A stretch of DNA of 64,000 nucleotides from Thalassospira lohafexi (GCF_002844275.1 NZ_NXGX01000003.1:186001-250000), one strand, 5' to 3'; shown: positions 34,844 through 44,429, counted from the stretch's first letter. Made by a program: numbers and translations. Notes: generated by a model from the letters alone, not told the origin.

Positions 34844-35851
34844 TTAAACGAAACGACGGAACTCGCCCGATTTACGCGGCGGGCAGAAACGTTTCAAATA
34901 GGTCGGCGCAATAGCCTCAACACTATTTGGCGTAATGCCAAGTTCGGCAAAACCATCTGATCCTTCGGACACCACATTGTCGGTTTTAAGCAACCGCACC
35001 TGATCAAGCGTCAATGGCGGCACCGGCAACAACTGCAGGAAGAACGCCTTGATTGATGCCAACCAGAACGGAACGGGCATCAGAATGGCGCGCTGACGGG
35101 TGATGTGCAGCATGTCGCGCATAAGCGCCATAAACGAATAGACTTCCGGTCCACCCAGCTCATAGGTTTTGCCTGCTGACTTGCCTTCGACCAGTGCGGT
35201 CATGAAGGCATCGGCAACGTCACCAACATAAACCGGCTGGAATTTCGGACCACCGTCGCCCAGCATGTCGATCTTGCCTTCGCCCAGATCAACTTTCGGC
35301 AGACCCGGCGCGCCAATCACCGGCAACACCGGCGAGAACCGCGCAAGCGTCGCAAATTTGTTCAGGAAATTGTCGTCGTGGCCAAAGATCACCGACGGGC
35401 GGAAAATCACCGCATCGGCAAAGGCATCACGAACAGCCTTTTCACCGGCGAGTTTGGATGTCGCGTAATTGGCACTGGTGTTTTTATCCACCCCCAAGGC
35501 CGACATATGCAAAAGCGTTTTAACGCCACATGCCTTGGATTCTTCGGCAATGCGTTTGGCGGCTTTGACGTGAACATTCAGGAAATTGTTTTTCCCGCGC
35601 TCATACAAAACACCCAGAAGGTTGATCACAGCTTCGGAACCGTCGATTGCCTCTTTGATCGAGTCTTCATTGCGCACATCGCAATAAACCGGAACCACCT
35701 GACCCAGATAGCCCATCGGTTTGAGTTTTTTCACACGTTCAAAGCTGCGCGTCGGAACGCGGACGATAAACTCACGCTCAAGCAGACGCTTGACGATATG
35801 ACGTCCGACAAATCCGGTCCCGCCAAAAACGGTTACGATACGACGATCCAT
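34844..35851 (-). CDS. Complex I NDUFA9 subunit family NAD(P)-binding protein
   Basis: A 335-residue atypical short-chain dehydrogenase of the NDUFA9 group, which in alphaproteobacteria and mitochondria is associated with NADH dehydrogenase. The nucleotide motif is VFGGTGFVGRHIVKRLL at the N terminus; YATSKLAGEKAV is a partial active-site YxxxK; FRPSVIFGHDDNFLNKFA is family-typical. The ATG at 35851 follows AAGGAGAG. It stands alone; no nuo genes are in the window. Confidence 0.9.
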   Translation of the reverse strand: MDRRIVTVFGGTGFVGRHIVKRLLEREFIVRVPTRSFERVKKLKPMGYLGQVVPVYCDVRNEDSIKEAIDGSEAVINLLGVLYERGKNNFLNVHVKAAKRIAEESKACGVKTLLHMSALGVDKNTSANYATSKLAGEKAVRDAFADAVIFRPSVIFGHDDNFLNKFATLARFSPVLPVIGAPGLPKVDLGEGKIDMLGDGGPKFQPVYVGDVADAFMTALVEGKSAGKTYELGGPEVYSFMALMRDMLHITRQRAILMPVPFWLASIKAFFLQLLPVPPLTLDQVRLLKTDNVVSEGSDGFAELGITPNSVEAIAPTYLKRFCPPRKSGEFRRFV

Positions 35852-35962
35852 GCTTGCTCTCTCCTTGCCGGTGTCATTGTCCGCGGCGCATTTCCAAGAA
35901 AGACACACCGGCGTTAGGTGCCTTCAAGACCGGGTGCGGAGGCCGGTCTGATCAAAATCGGT

Positions 35963-36013
35963 CCTATGGACACTCATATTGTCACATATGTGGGCAATAT
36001 GAGTGTCCATAGG
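35963..36013. repeat. Perfect 19-bp inverted repeat with a palindromic loop
   Basis: CCTATGGACACTCATATTG and its exact complement enclose 13 bases that themselves include CACATATGTG. No T run follows on either strand. It lies in the 210-base gap between two minus-strand genes, 49 bases after the YeeZ-like stop and 112 before the NDUFA9-like start, so it could end one transcript or regulate the next. Confidence 0.7.
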
Positions 36014-36061
36014 CTCTTGGGTTATATACGACGCTAAACCCGCGTCAACAATGCGCTTTTG

Positions 36062-36964
36062 TTAATCAGCATCACCGTTGGCGGTGTTTTTTGCCAATAA
36101 TTGATCATAAAGCGCCAAAAGACCGGCCTGATAGTCAGGGTAGCGCAGCTTCACACCCAACTCCTGCTTGATCCGGGTATTTACGACGCGTTTGTTATCT
36201 TCATAAAAGCTTGCCGCCATCGGGCTCAGCGTTGCGCTAGCAAAATCTTGTTCAGCAGGGGGATCAACGCCCAACAATCCACAGGCATGCGCAATCACAT
36301 CCTGTGGCGGGGCGGCATCATCATCGCACACGTTATAGGCCGCGCCGCAATTGGGCTGCTTGATTGATGCCAGGACGGTCTGCGCAATGTCATGGACATG
36401 AATGCGCGAAAACACCTGACCGGGTTTGACAATCCGGCGCGCCCGCCCCGATTTCACAGTTTCAAGCGCGTTGCGTCCCGGGCCATAAATCCCGGCAAGG
36501 CGGAAACTTTGCACGCACAAGCCATGACGACGGCCAAGATCAAACCATGCCTTTTCCGCCGCAACCCGCCTGCGCCCGCGCTTGCCACTTGGCAATAATT
36601 CGTCGTCTTCGGTGACTTCGCCGCCATCGCGGTCGCCATAAACACCCGTGGTCGACAGATAGCCAATCCATGTGCCTTCGGGCAGGATCGCCAGATCGCT
36701 ACCATGATGGTGAATGACCGGATCTCCCATCCCGCCGGGCGGGGCAGAGATCAGAACATGGGTCACGCCTTTTAGGGCCGCACGGATATCTTCAATCGGC
36801 TGATCATCGGCAAAGATAAACGGTTCAATCCCGTGTGATCGAAGCAGTGCTGCTTTATCGGGGCTCCGCGTCGTTCCGGCAATCTTCCATCCATCCTCAT
36901 GCAGGGCATCTGCGACAAGGCGGGCGGAAAATCCCATCCCGAAACAAAACAGCTTATTGGTCAT
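36062..36964 (-). CDS. SDR-type NAD(P)-dependent oxidoreductase, YeeZ-like
   Basis: A 300-residue Rossmann-fold protein. The N-terminal segment FCFGMGFSARLVADAL is the nucleotide-binding site of the YeeZ-like group, and YLSTTGVYGDRDGGEVTEDDE, RLAGIYGPGRNALE and RIHVHDIAQ are characteristic. Substrate unknown. The ATG at 36964 (MTNKLFCFG) is chosen; the frame upstream to 37102 is not family-like and overlaps the divergent gene's promoter. Confidence 0.85.
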   Translation of the reverse strand: MTNKLFCFGMGFSARLVADALHEDGWKIAGTTRSPDKAALLRSHGIEPFIFADDQPIEDIRAALKGVTHVLISAPPGGMGDPVIHHHGSDLAILPEGTWIGYLSTTGVYGDRDGGEVTEDDELLPSGKRGRRRVAAEKAWFDLGRRHGLCVQSFRLAGIYGPGRNALETVKSGRARRIVKPGQVFSRIHVHDIAQTVLASIKQPNCGAAYNVCDDDAAPPQDVIAHACGLLGVDPPAEQDFASATLSPMAASFYEDNKRVVNTRIKQELGVKLRYPDYQAGLLALYDQLLAKNTANGDAD

Positions 36965-36994
36965 AAGGGCCTCTGCGCGTTGGCATTCATATGC

Positions 36995-37007
36995 GGGTCT
37001 GAACCCA
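36995..37007. repeat. GGGTCTGAACCCA repeat copy in a divergent promoter
   Basis: Identical to the core of the copy at 39155-39167. Unlike the other copies it does not follow a stop codon but lies between the YeeZ-like and TPR genes. Confidence 0.55.
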
Positions 37008-37224
37008 ATGGATGGACCGCACAGTAACGGTCCCGCACGGTCCAGACAAAACCTTTCCGGCACCTTTTGCCGCAGGCCGGAAAATCGCAATGAATAAGAC
37101 AATCATTATCTTGCCGTTTTCATGCTGTTTTTTGGGCCGTCATACATTCAGGCATGGTCGTCTAGGGGCATTTTCCCCTATGCTGCATGCTGCCGACTTC
37201 GCCAGACAGGGAGCTTCTTTCGCC

Positions 37225-38034
37225 ATGGTACGACGCCCGGCTCGCAGATTTTTAAGACAGGCATCTCCGCTTTTGATTGCGGGTATGATCGCAATTGTCT
37301 TTGCGCCCGACGCCATTGCCCAGACCGACAGCAATGGCGGCATGACCAATGAAGAAGCCCAGCAATATAAAGACTGCCTGAAACTGGCCCAACTCAAACC
37401 TGAAGACGGTTTTGAAAGTGCGATTGCATGGCGCGACATGGGCGGCGGCGAACCCGCCCGCCATTGCGTGGCCGTATCGCTGATGTCGCTTGGCAAATTC
37501 GAAGAAGCCGCAACCAGGCTTGATGCGCTTGCCCAAGACAGCACTGCCGACAGAGGCGTTGTTGCCGGTATGCTTGCCCAGGCCGGACAGGCATGGATGT
37601 TGGCCAACAATCTTGAGTTTGCCTGGCGCGATCAAACCCGCGCCCTTGAGATTGTTAAAAACGACCCGCAACTTTGGATCGACCGGGCAATGGTGCTTGG
37701 CATGGCCGGGGAATATTGGGAATCGATTGACGATCTCAACAAGGCGCTTGATCTTGAACCCGATCAGACGGATGCGCTGATTTACCGGGCGACGGCATGG
37801 CGGATGCTTAAAAGCTATGATCTGGCGATGACCGATATCGAAAATGTCCTTGCTCAGGAACCCGGCAATGTTCAGGCCCTTTTTGAACGTGGAAACCTGC
37901 ATCGGATACAGGGTGAAAACGATCTGGCGCGCCGCGATTGGTTAAATGTCATAGAAAATTCAAACGGAACCCCTGTCGCTGATGCGGCAAAAGCGAATAT
38001 AGAGAAGATGGATGTTCGCACCGAATCAGAATAG
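37225..38034 (+). CDS. Secreted tetratricopeptide-repeat protein
   Basis: A 269-residue protein with an N-terminal Sec signal (hydrophobic LLIAGMIAIVFAP, likely cut after IAQ or ALA-like DAIAQ). At least five TPR units follow, for example ALEIVKNDPQLWIDRAMVLGMAG and ALDLEPDQTDALIYRATAWRML. It is probably periplasmic and a protein-protein scaffold. The start is uncertain: ATG at 37225 gives a clean signal peptide, while ATG 37178 is also in frame. It is followed after 89 bases by the PstS-like gene on the same strand. Confidence 0.78.
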   Translation: MVRRPARRFLRQASPLLIAGMIAIVFAPDAIAQTDSNGGMTNEEAQQYKDCLKLAQLKPEDGFESAIAWRDMGGGEPARHCVAVSLMSLGKFEEAATRLDALAQDSTADRGVVAGMLAQAGQAWMLANNLEFAWRDQTRALEIVKNDPQLWIDRAMVLGMAGEYWESIDDLNKALDLEPDQTDALIYRATAWRMLKSYDLAMTDIENVLAQEPGNVQALFERGNLHRIQGENDLARRDWLNVIENSNGTPVADAAKANIEKMDVRTESE

Positions 38035-38123
38035 GTTCGCTGCGACCTGTTTGCTTTATATGTGGTCGGTGTGACAGACCGTCGACCATAACCGGATAAC
38101 ACCGGATACCTTTGGGGGCCCAA

Positions 38124-39155
38124 ATGCGTCGCACGCTTGCCTTAACTGCCATTGCCGCGTCCATCGCACTTGTTTCTGCCACGTCTTTGGCACAGGCACG
38201 TGACCAGATCAGGATTGTCGGATCCTCGACCATCTTTCCGCTGACCACCAAGGTCGCCGAATATTTTGCCAAAACCACCAATGCCCCGGCACCTGTCGTC
38301 GAAAGCACCGGTTCTGGTGGCGGGTTCAAACTGTTTTGTGGCGGCATCGGCGAAGAATATCCCGATATCGTTGATGCATCGCGCCAGATTACCGGATCGG
38401 AAACCGCGATTTGCGCGGCCAATTCCGTCAACAACATCAGCGAGATTAAAATCGGCTATGACGGCATTGTTCTTTTGGGGTCGCACGATGCACCGGCCAT
38501 GGCGCTAAGCGCCCGTCAGCTTTTCTTAGCCCTTGCCCGGACCATTCCGGTTAAGGGGGCAAGCGTGCCCAACCCGAACGAAAAATGGTCGGACATCGAC
38601 CCGTCCCTGCCGGATTTGAAAATCCGCGTGTATGGCCCGCCGCCCACCTCGGGCACCCGTGACCTGATGGGCCAGCTGTTGCTTGATAAAGGCTGTGCAA
38701 CCTTTTCCGATATCGCCAGCCTTGAGTCATCCGACCCCGACAGCTTCCGTCTTCTGTGCCGGACCCTGCGCGAAGACGGTGCCTATATTCAGGCCGGCGA
38801 GAATGACCGCCTTGTCATCAGCAAGCTGGAAAAAGACCCGACATCCTATGGCGTGATGGGCTTTAACAATCTTGATCGCAACCGCGACAGGCTGCAGGGC
38901 ATCCCGATTGACGGTATCGAACCTGATTATGACACCATCCTTGATGGCAGCTATTCCGGGTCACGTCCGCTGTATCTCTACATCAAGGACGATCATCAGC
39001 AGCTTGTTCAATCGCTTGGTGATTTTGTCTCGACCTATGTGTCTGACGCAGTGATTGGCGACGAAGGTCTTCTGGCAGACAATGGTCTGGTACCCTTGAC
39101 CGCCGATGAGCGCAAAGAAACCCATGCGCAGGCCGCAAAGTTTGCCGGCAACTAG
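38124..39155 (+). CDS. PstS-like periplasmic phosphate-type binding protein
   Basis: A 343-residue periplasmic binding protein with a signal peptide ending at SLAQA. The ligand-loop segments RIVGSSTIFPLT, ESTGSGGGFKLFCGG and PTSGTRDLM match the PstS superfamily. No pstC, pstA, pstB or phoU follows, so this is an orphan binding protein, possibly for phosphate scavenging or with a distant transporter. The ATG at 38124 is used. Its stop TAG is the first triplet of the repeat element at 39153. Confidence 0.86.
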   Translation: MRRTLALTAIAASIALVSATSLAQARDQIRIVGSSTIFPLTTKVAEYFAKTTNAPAPVVESTGSGGGFKLFCGGIGEEYPDIVDASRQITGSETAICAANSVNNISEIKIGYDGIVLLGSHDAPAMALSARQLFLALARTIPVKGASVPNPNEKWSDIDPSLPDLKIRVYGPPPTSGTRDLMGQLLLDKGCATFSDIASLESSDPDSFRLLCRTLREDGAYIQAGENDRLVISKLEKDPTSYGVMGFNNLDRNRDRLQGIPIDGIEPDYDTILDGSYSGSRPLYLYIKDDHQQLVQSLGDFVSTYVSDAVIGDEGLLADNGLVPLTADERKETHAQAAKFAGN

Positions 39156-39420
39156 GGTCTGAACCCAGTTGAATGCTTGAAATGGTCGCGAGGAATTTGT
39201 GCGGATATCAGGAGCATTACCACAGCAAGGCTCGCTGCCTTGCAAGGTGATGCGACGTAATAGCCCGTGCAAATTCCTCCGATCCGAAGGACATCAGGAC
39301 ACTCTGCGACCTGCGGCGTCAATCCCCTTGCCCGGGGCAATACCCCGCGCGGCGAAGATTTCCTTGCATGTCTTGCTCGTTCTGATGCCATTTTAAACAT
39401 TCAATTGGGTTCAGACCCTA
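39153..39420. mobile_element. 268-bp element with 33-bp terminal inverted repeats (MITE-like or structured RNA)
   Basis: The ends read TAGGGTCTGAACCCAGTTGA and, inverted, TAGGGTCTGAACCCAATTGA. Over 33 bases they differ at three positions. Inside are nested repeats: GAGGAATTTG (39191-39200) against CAAATTCCTC, and GCAAGGC/GCCTTGC as a tight hairpin. There is no gene inside. The left TAG is the stop codon of the PstS-like gene. It may be a miniature inverted-repeat transposable element or a long folded RNA between convergent genes. Confidence 0.6.
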
Positions 39421-39459
39421 ATCACATAACACGCACATGAATTAATGCGGCCGGGCCAA

Positions 39460-40302
39460 TCAGTCCGGCCGTTTTGCCATCCAGACCTGATTGGTGGCAT
39501 AGCGCGGCGGGTTGCCTTTGAAATCAGAAAATTCCGATATCGAAACGAAACCGCAAAGTTCCAGCATCAACCGCATTTCACTGCGATGGACCCAGCGCAG
39601 ATGATGCCACGCATCTTCGCGCCGAATAACATCCCCGTCGACACCGATTTCCTCAAACCGCCAATGTTCATCGAACCGCTGGGTCAGGGGATCATTGGTG
39701 CGTTCCATCGCGGTAATCCGCAAACGACTTCCGGCCTTACCGATGCCGTCGGGCATGGGAAAAATCGGAAGTTCAACCACCTCTGGGTCACCTTCGGGCA
39801 GGCAATAACGCAAATCAGGATCGATCAGATCAAACGCGATAACCCCACCGGGCTTGAGGTGCGCAAAAGCACGTTCAAGGGCACGGCGCTGATCATGGGC
39901 ATCGGTAACTTCCTGCAAGCCGCGAAACGGGATGATGATCAACCCAAATTGCTGCCCCTGATCCCGGCCCTGATCCCGGCCCAGATCAAAATCACACATG
40001 TTGGCATGGTGCCATGTCAGCTCAGGATAGTTGGTGCGCGCCTGTGCCAGCATCGCCTCGGACAGATCAAGTCCTTCGACAGAAATGCCCAGTTTGGCAA
40101 TGGCAGCCGTAATCCGCCCGGTTCCACAGCCAAGCTCCAGAACCTTACCCTCACCCGGCCCGACAACCTGCGAGGCGATGTTGGTATAAAACGGAATGGG
40201 ATCTTCGAAAATTTTACGATCAAGATCAGCGCGAAGATCGTAACTGGCGGTATTTAGGCCCCCGACAGGGTAGAATTCATCGTAATTGGATGAACCCGTC
40301 AT
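39460..40302 (-). CDS. Class I SAM-dependent methyltransferase
   Basis: A 280-residue methyltransferase. Motif I is VLELGCGTGRITAAIA and the acidic loop is GLDLSEAML; LKPGGVIAFDLIDPD is the motif IV-VI region. A small in-frame tandem repeat gives GRDQGRDQGQQ. Substrate unknown. Its ATG overlaps the stop of the FzlA-like gene by 4 bases, so the two are co-translated. Confidence 0.85.
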   Translation of the reverse strand: MTGSSNYDEFYPVGGLNTASYDLRADLDRKIFEDPIPFYTNIASQVVGPGEGKVLELGCGTGRITAAIAKLGISVEGLDLSEAMLAQARTNYPELTWHHANMCDFDLGRDQGRDQGQQFGLIIIPFRGLQEVTDAHDQRRALERAFAHLKPGGVIAFDLIDPDLRYCLPEGDPEVVELPIFPMPDGIGKAGSRLRITAMERTNDPLTQRFDEHWRFEEIGVDGDVIRREDAWHHLRWVHRSEMRLMLELCGFVSISEFSDFKGNPPRYATNQVWMAKRPD

Positions 40303-40973
40303 TCAAAATCCAGCTCGGCATAATGCGGGGATGCCGGGAAACTTGCCTGCCGATCAGCCAGAATATCGCGCATCGACGGTCGGGATTTAATCCGCATATA
40401 CCAATCTTTGGCGCGCGGATGTTTTGACCAGTTGATGTCGCCCATGTAGTCGATCACTGAAATCTGTGCGGCGGCGGCAAGATCGGCCATCGTCAGATGA
40501 TCGCCCGCAAGCCAGTTGCGCCGTTCAAACAGCCAGCCGACATAATCAAGATGATACGCCGCATTGGTTCGCCCCGCACGCAGCACCTTGGTATCGGGCG
40601 TGCCAGTCGCAAAGAAGCGTTTTAGCAACTTCTCACCGAGCAAATGGTCGGTGACTTCGCGGTTAAATTTGCCATCAAACCACGCGACAAGGCGGCGGAT
40701 TTCAGCACGTTCCTTGGCGTCAGAACCAAACAGTTTCAGATCGTCTGAATAGACTTCATCAAGGTATTCACAGATGACAACCGAGTCACACAGAACCAGC
40801 CCGTCCTCATCCTGAAGAACCGGCACTTCGCCTGCGGGATTAAGCAACAGAAATTCGTCGCGCCGCTCCCAGACCGGCTCGGCCTTCAATTCGAAATCGA
40901 GCTTTTTCTCGGCCAAAACCAGGCGCACTTTGCGCGAAAACGGCGATAGCCAAAAATGATGTAACTGACGCAT
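40299..40973 (-). CDS. fzlA: Glutathione S-transferase family protein, FzlA-like
   Basis: A 224-residue GST-fold protein. The N-terminal thioredoxin-like domain (MRQLHHFWLSPFSRKVRL, NPAGEVPVL, DSVVICEYL) is followed by the helical domain with LVAWFDGKFNREVTDHLLGEKLLKR and DWYMRIKSRPSMRDILADR, ending in HYAELDFE. These segments match the Caulobacter division protein FzlA, which binds FtsZ and curves its filaments. FzlA does not need GST activity. The symbol is by resemblance from memory; a plain GST is the alternative. Confidence 0.78.
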   Translation of the reverse strand: MRQLHHFWLSPFSRKVRLVLAEKKLDFELKAEPVWERRDEFLLLNPAGEVPVLQDEDGLVLCDSVVICEYLDEVYSDDLKLFGSDAKERAEIRRLVAWFDGKFNREVTDHLLGEKLLKRFFATGTPDTKVLRAGRTNAAYHLDYVGWLFERRNWLAGDHLTMADLAAAAQISVIDYMGDINWSKHPRAKDWYMRIKSRPSMRDILADRQASFPASPHYAELDFE

Positions 40974-41187
40974 AAACGTGAAGATACCCGACCAAGGATG
41001 AACTTTTTACAAAGACCGGACTGTTGGCGCGGCTTCTTTTTTAAAGCCACCCGCGACATTCGTTTCAGTACCGGAATTTCAAATCTGTCAAACCACGCGG
41101 CACAGATTAAGTAAAGAGCTTCTCATCATTAGAACGGTGATTTTGATGCTTTTTATCCACATTGGCACCTTACCCATACAAAGAAGC

Positions 41188-42717
41188 CTATCTGCCCCGG
41201 CTTTTGGCCAGTTCCAGCATCCCGTCAAGATCAAGACAGGCTTCCAAATGATCGGCCAATTCATCAAGGCTGGCATCAATCGACGCTTCAAAATTCATCC
41301 CGCTTGAAACACCATCGCCGCCAATATGCCCAAGATAGGCTTGGCGAAACGCATCGCTGCCAAACAGCCCGTGCAAATAACAGCCCATCACCCGACCATC
41401 GGCACTGATGGCCCCATCAAGAACCCCGTCCGATGCCCCCCCAAACCGCAACCAACTGCGCGACCGATCCGGGCCATTGGTCTGCCCCATATGAATTTCA
41501 TAGCCCCAAAGGGCGATATTTGGCGCTATGCCCTGATCATCGCCAACCGTCACCGCCTCAGTCTTGCGAAGGGTTTTATCCCCGGCCATCACCGTTTCAA
41601 TGTCAAGCAGGCCCAAACCGGCTTCACTGCCCGGCTGCCCCTCAACCCCGTCCGGGTCACGCACCATCCGGCCCAGCATCTGATAGCCGCCACAAATCCC
41701 GATCACATGCCCACCGCGACGATAATGGGCGGCAATGTCCACATCCCAGCCCTGATCTTTCAAGAACCTCAAATCGGCCAGTGTCGATTTGCTGCCCGGT
41801 AGAACCACCAGATCACAATCACCGGGGATCACTTGGCCCGGCTTGATCAGCAACAATTCAACCCCATCTTCGGCCGCCAGCGGGTCAAGATCATCAAAAT
41901 TGGCAATGCGGGGCAAATGCGGAACGGCGATGCGCATACGTGCATCACCATTGCTATCACGGTGATATTTGCCTGCATTTTCCAGCGCAACACCATCCTC
42001 AGCCGGCAGTTTATATGCCCCCGGCCAATATGTTGCGATACCGTAACTTTTGAGGTTTCCGTGCTTGGCAATGATGTCGGTTGCCGGTTCAAACAGGGAC
42101 ACATCACCGCGAAACTTGTTAATCACATAGCCCTTAAGCCACCGGCGATCGTCCGCAGACAAAAGCGCATATGTCCCGACAATCGATGCAATCACACCGC
42201 CCCGGTCAATGTCGCCGACCAGAATAACCGGAATTTCCGCCGCCTCGGCAAAGCCCATGTTGGCGATGTCCGATGCCCGCAAATTGACCTCGGCGGGTGA
42301 TCCGGCCCCCTCAACCAGCACCAGATCGGCATCGGCTGCCATGATCTCGAAACTTTCAAGAACCTTGGGCAACAAGTCACGTTTTAGTCGGTAATAGTCG
42401 CGCGCCTTTGCCGTGGTCAGGACCTTGCCCTGTACCACCACCTGCGCGCCGATATCTGATTGGGGTTTGAGCAACACCGGGTTCATATGCACCGTGGTTG
42501 CCACCCCGGCGGCGCGCGCCTGAAGCGCCTGTGCCCGGCCAATCTCCCCGCCATCATCGGTCACGGCAGCATTGTTGGACATGTTTTGCGGTTTGAACGG
42601 GCGCACCCGCAATCCACGCCGGGCATAGGCCCGGCAAAGCCCTGCCACCAGCAAGGATTTCCCGACGTCCGAGCCGGTACCTTGTAACATCAGGGCAGGG
42701 ACAGATCGCACAGTCAT
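41188..42717 (-). CDS. cobQ: Cobyric acid synthase
   Basis: A 509-residue amidotransferase that amidates the b, d, e and g side chains of adenosylcobyrinic a,c-diamide. The N-terminal dethiobiotin-synthetase-like domain has the P-loop [15 protein letters not shown] and KPQNMSNNA. The C-terminal GATase has the Cys in [13 protein letters not shown] and His in CYLHGLFG. Length is normal. It lies 87 bases downstream of cobO's end in minus-strand order reversed (cobQ follows after cobO on the minus strand) and probably shares its transcript. Confidence 0.95.
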   Translation of the reverse strand: MTVRSVPALMLQGTGSDVGKSLLVAGLCRAYARRGLRVRPFKPQNMSNNAAVTDDGGEIGRAQALQARAAGVATTVHMNPVLLKPQSDIGAQVVVQGKVLTTAKARDYYRLKRDLLPKVLESFEIMAADADLVLVEGAGSPAEVNLRASDIANMGFAEAAEIPVILVGDIDRGGVIASIVGTYALLSADDRRWLKGYVINKFRGDVSLFEPATDIIAKHGNLKSYGIATYWPGAYKLPAEDGVALENAGKYHRDSNGDARMRIAVPHLPRIANFDDLDPLAAEDGVELLLIKPGQVIPGDCDLVVLPGSKSTLADLRFLKDQGWDVDIAAHYRRGGHVIGICGGYQMLGRMVRDPDGVEGQPGSEAGLGLLDIETVMAGDKTLRKTEAVTVGDDQGIAPNIALWGYEIHMGQTNGPDRSRSWLRFGGASDGVLDGAISADGRVMGCYLHGLFGSDAFRQAYLGHIGGDGVSSGMNFEASIDASLDELADHLEACLDLDGMLELAKSRGR

Positions 42718-42803
42718 TCCGGCTTCAAAACTTTCATGTAAACAGGCTTACATATAGCCATCATCACCCGGCAAACCGCGCCGTCCCCTTGATCGGATAG
42801 CAA

Positions 42804-43430
42804 TCAGAACTCAACGCCAATCTGCGCCTTGATGCCTTGTTCGCGGAACGGATGCTTGATCATGGTCATTTCAGTGACCAGATCGGCGGCTTCAATCAGG
42901 GTGTCGGGGGCATTGCGCCCGGTCAGAACCACATGCTGATCAGGAAGCTTTTCCGCCAAAGCCCCCAAAACATCCTCAAGCGGTAAGAAATCATAGCGCA
43001 GCACGATGTTGATCTCATCAAGGATCACCATCGAGAAGCTGGGATCACGCATCATTTCGAGTGCCTTGTTCCAAGCATCACGCGCAAGCGAAATGTCCTG
43101 TGCCCGGTTTTGGGTTTCCCAGGTAAACCCGGCCCCCATGGCGTGAAACTCACACAAATCAGGGAATTTTTTCAGCAATTTGGCTTCACCAGTTTCCCAG
43201 CCGCCCTTGATAAACTGAACCACGCCAACCTTCATGTCATGCCCGACACAGCGCATCGCCATGCCAAAGGCCGAAGATGACTTTCCCTTGCCCTTGCCGG
43301 TATGGACAATGATCAGGCCCTTTTTATCGATCTTCTGGGCCATCATCTTGTCGCGCGCAGCCTTGATTTTCTTCATCTTTTCGTCATGGCGCGCATTAAC
43401 GTCCACGTCTGGCTGGGTCTTGTCGGTCAT
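42804..43430 (-). CDS. cobO: Corrinoid adenosyltransferase CobO/BtuR
   Basis: A 208-residue ATP:corrinoid adenosyltransferase that adds the upper 5'-deoxyadenosyl ligand. The P-loop variant TGKGKGKSSSAFG, the segment VGVVQFIKGGWETGE and LDEINIVLRYDFL are diagnostic of the CobA/CobO/BtuR type. The ATG at 43430 (MTDKTQPD) is used; a start at 43487 reads into the upstream gene's spacer. The lysine-rich N-terminal stretch is usual. Confidence 0.95.
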   Translation of the reverse strand: MTDKTQPDVDVNARHDEKMKKIKAARDKMMAQKIDKKGLIIVHTGKGKGKSSSAFGMAMRCVGHDMKVGVVQFIKGGWETGEAKLLKKFPDLCEFHAMGAGFTWETQNRAQDISLARDAWNKALEMMRDPSFSMVILDEINIVLRYDFLPLEDVLGALAEKLPDQHVVLTGRNAPDTLIEAADLVTEMTMIKHPFREQGIKAQIGVEF

Positions 43431-43508
43431 GGTTTTATGCCTTTGTCTTTTCGGGCCGTATCGCTTTGAACATTTGCTGGCGAACAATGCGGCGAAGCGG
43501 CCCCGGGA

Positions 43509-44348
43509 TCAAGGGCAGTTTTGCGGCGCACGATCAAGATCAAGATGGGCGATGACGCCCTGAAACCCCAGTTTTCGCGCCGCCGGGCATAGGCTTTGCG
43601 GATCGGTACCGTTTTCAGTTTCTTCAAGATACTCAACTGCAAACACCGGCTTTCCCAAGGCGTGATAGGGCACAAATTCCCCCATAAAGCCAAGCCGATA
43701 AGCTGATTCCAGCAAGGCAAAATCCATCTTTTCAACCAGTTCGGGCACAAGCTCAGACGCATTTTTCTGCCCGATGGCAAGGCCGCGCGCATGGGCCTGA
43801 TCAATCAGCCAATCGATGTAGCGCAGTTGATCCACCCGCGTCAGGGTAAACCCGATTTCCTTGCTGCTGTCATCGGCCTCATAGGCATCGATGTTATCAG
43901 GCTCAACCGCCAGAAACCCCTTATCACGGCAAAGATCAAACCGGTCGCGCATGACATCGGCAAACCGTTCGAACCGGCTGACATCAAGCCAGTTTTCCCC
44001 CGGCCAGCCCCAATAGGCATTGCCAATCACATCGGATGGGAAACGATCCCGGTCATCGCGCCAGTCTTCGACCGCCCCGACATTGATATAACAAATGGGG
44101 AAAACCCCGGCATCGCGCCATTGGCGCACTTGTGCTGCGGACGTTTCAAACAAGTCACTGCCAACAACCCTGATATCACCCGCCAGATCAATATCGCCCT
44201 GTAACTGCCAGTGAAACGGCCCCGTCGGGACCTTTGGCCAGTCTGGTGCTACAGATGTTTGCGCCATGGCAGGCACACTTAAGCCGCTGCTGACACCGAC
44301 GCAAAACGTCATAATCGCACATAAAAACAGGAATTTAGCAGTATGCAT
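43509..44348 (-). CDS. Secreted GH114-like endo-alpha-1,4-polygalactosaminidase
   Basis: A 279-residue protein with a signal peptide ending SVPAMA (about residue 29). The rest is a TIM-barrel of the GH114/TM1410 family: FHWQLQGDID, ICYINVGAVEDWR, AVEPDNIDAYE and FAVEYLEE. The acids in EPDN are likely catalytic. Family enzymes cut galactosaminoglycan exopolymers, so a role in exopolysaccharide or biofilm turnover is inferred. It lies upstream of cobO on the same strand with a 78-base gap but has no obvious cobalamin link. Confidence 0.85.
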   Translation of the reverse strand: MHTAKFLFLCAIMTFCVGVSSGLSVPAMAQTSVAPDWPKVPTGPFHWQLQGDIDLAGDIRVVGSDLFETSAAQVRQWRDAGVFPICYINVGAVEDWRDDRDRFPSDVIGNAYWGWPGENWLDVSRFERFADVMRDRFDLCRDKGFLAVEPDNIDAYEADDSSKEIGFTLTRVDQLRYIDWLIDQAHARGLAIGQKNASELVPELVEKMDFALLESAYRLGFMGEFVPYHALGKPVFAVEYLEETENGTDPQSLCPAARKLGFQGVIAHLDLDRAPQNCP

Positions 44349-44429
44349 AAGGGTGCCTTGGCTGTGTTAGCGCAATTTTGCCCTCCCTCTGGCGATTGCA
44401 CAACCGCGTAAATACAATGCAACGCAAAA

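Noticed and set aside
39940-39975. Tandem CTGATCCCGGCC repeat as a mobile or regulatory repeat
   Set aside because: It is a two-copy in-frame repeat inside the methyltransferase gene (GRDQGRDQ).
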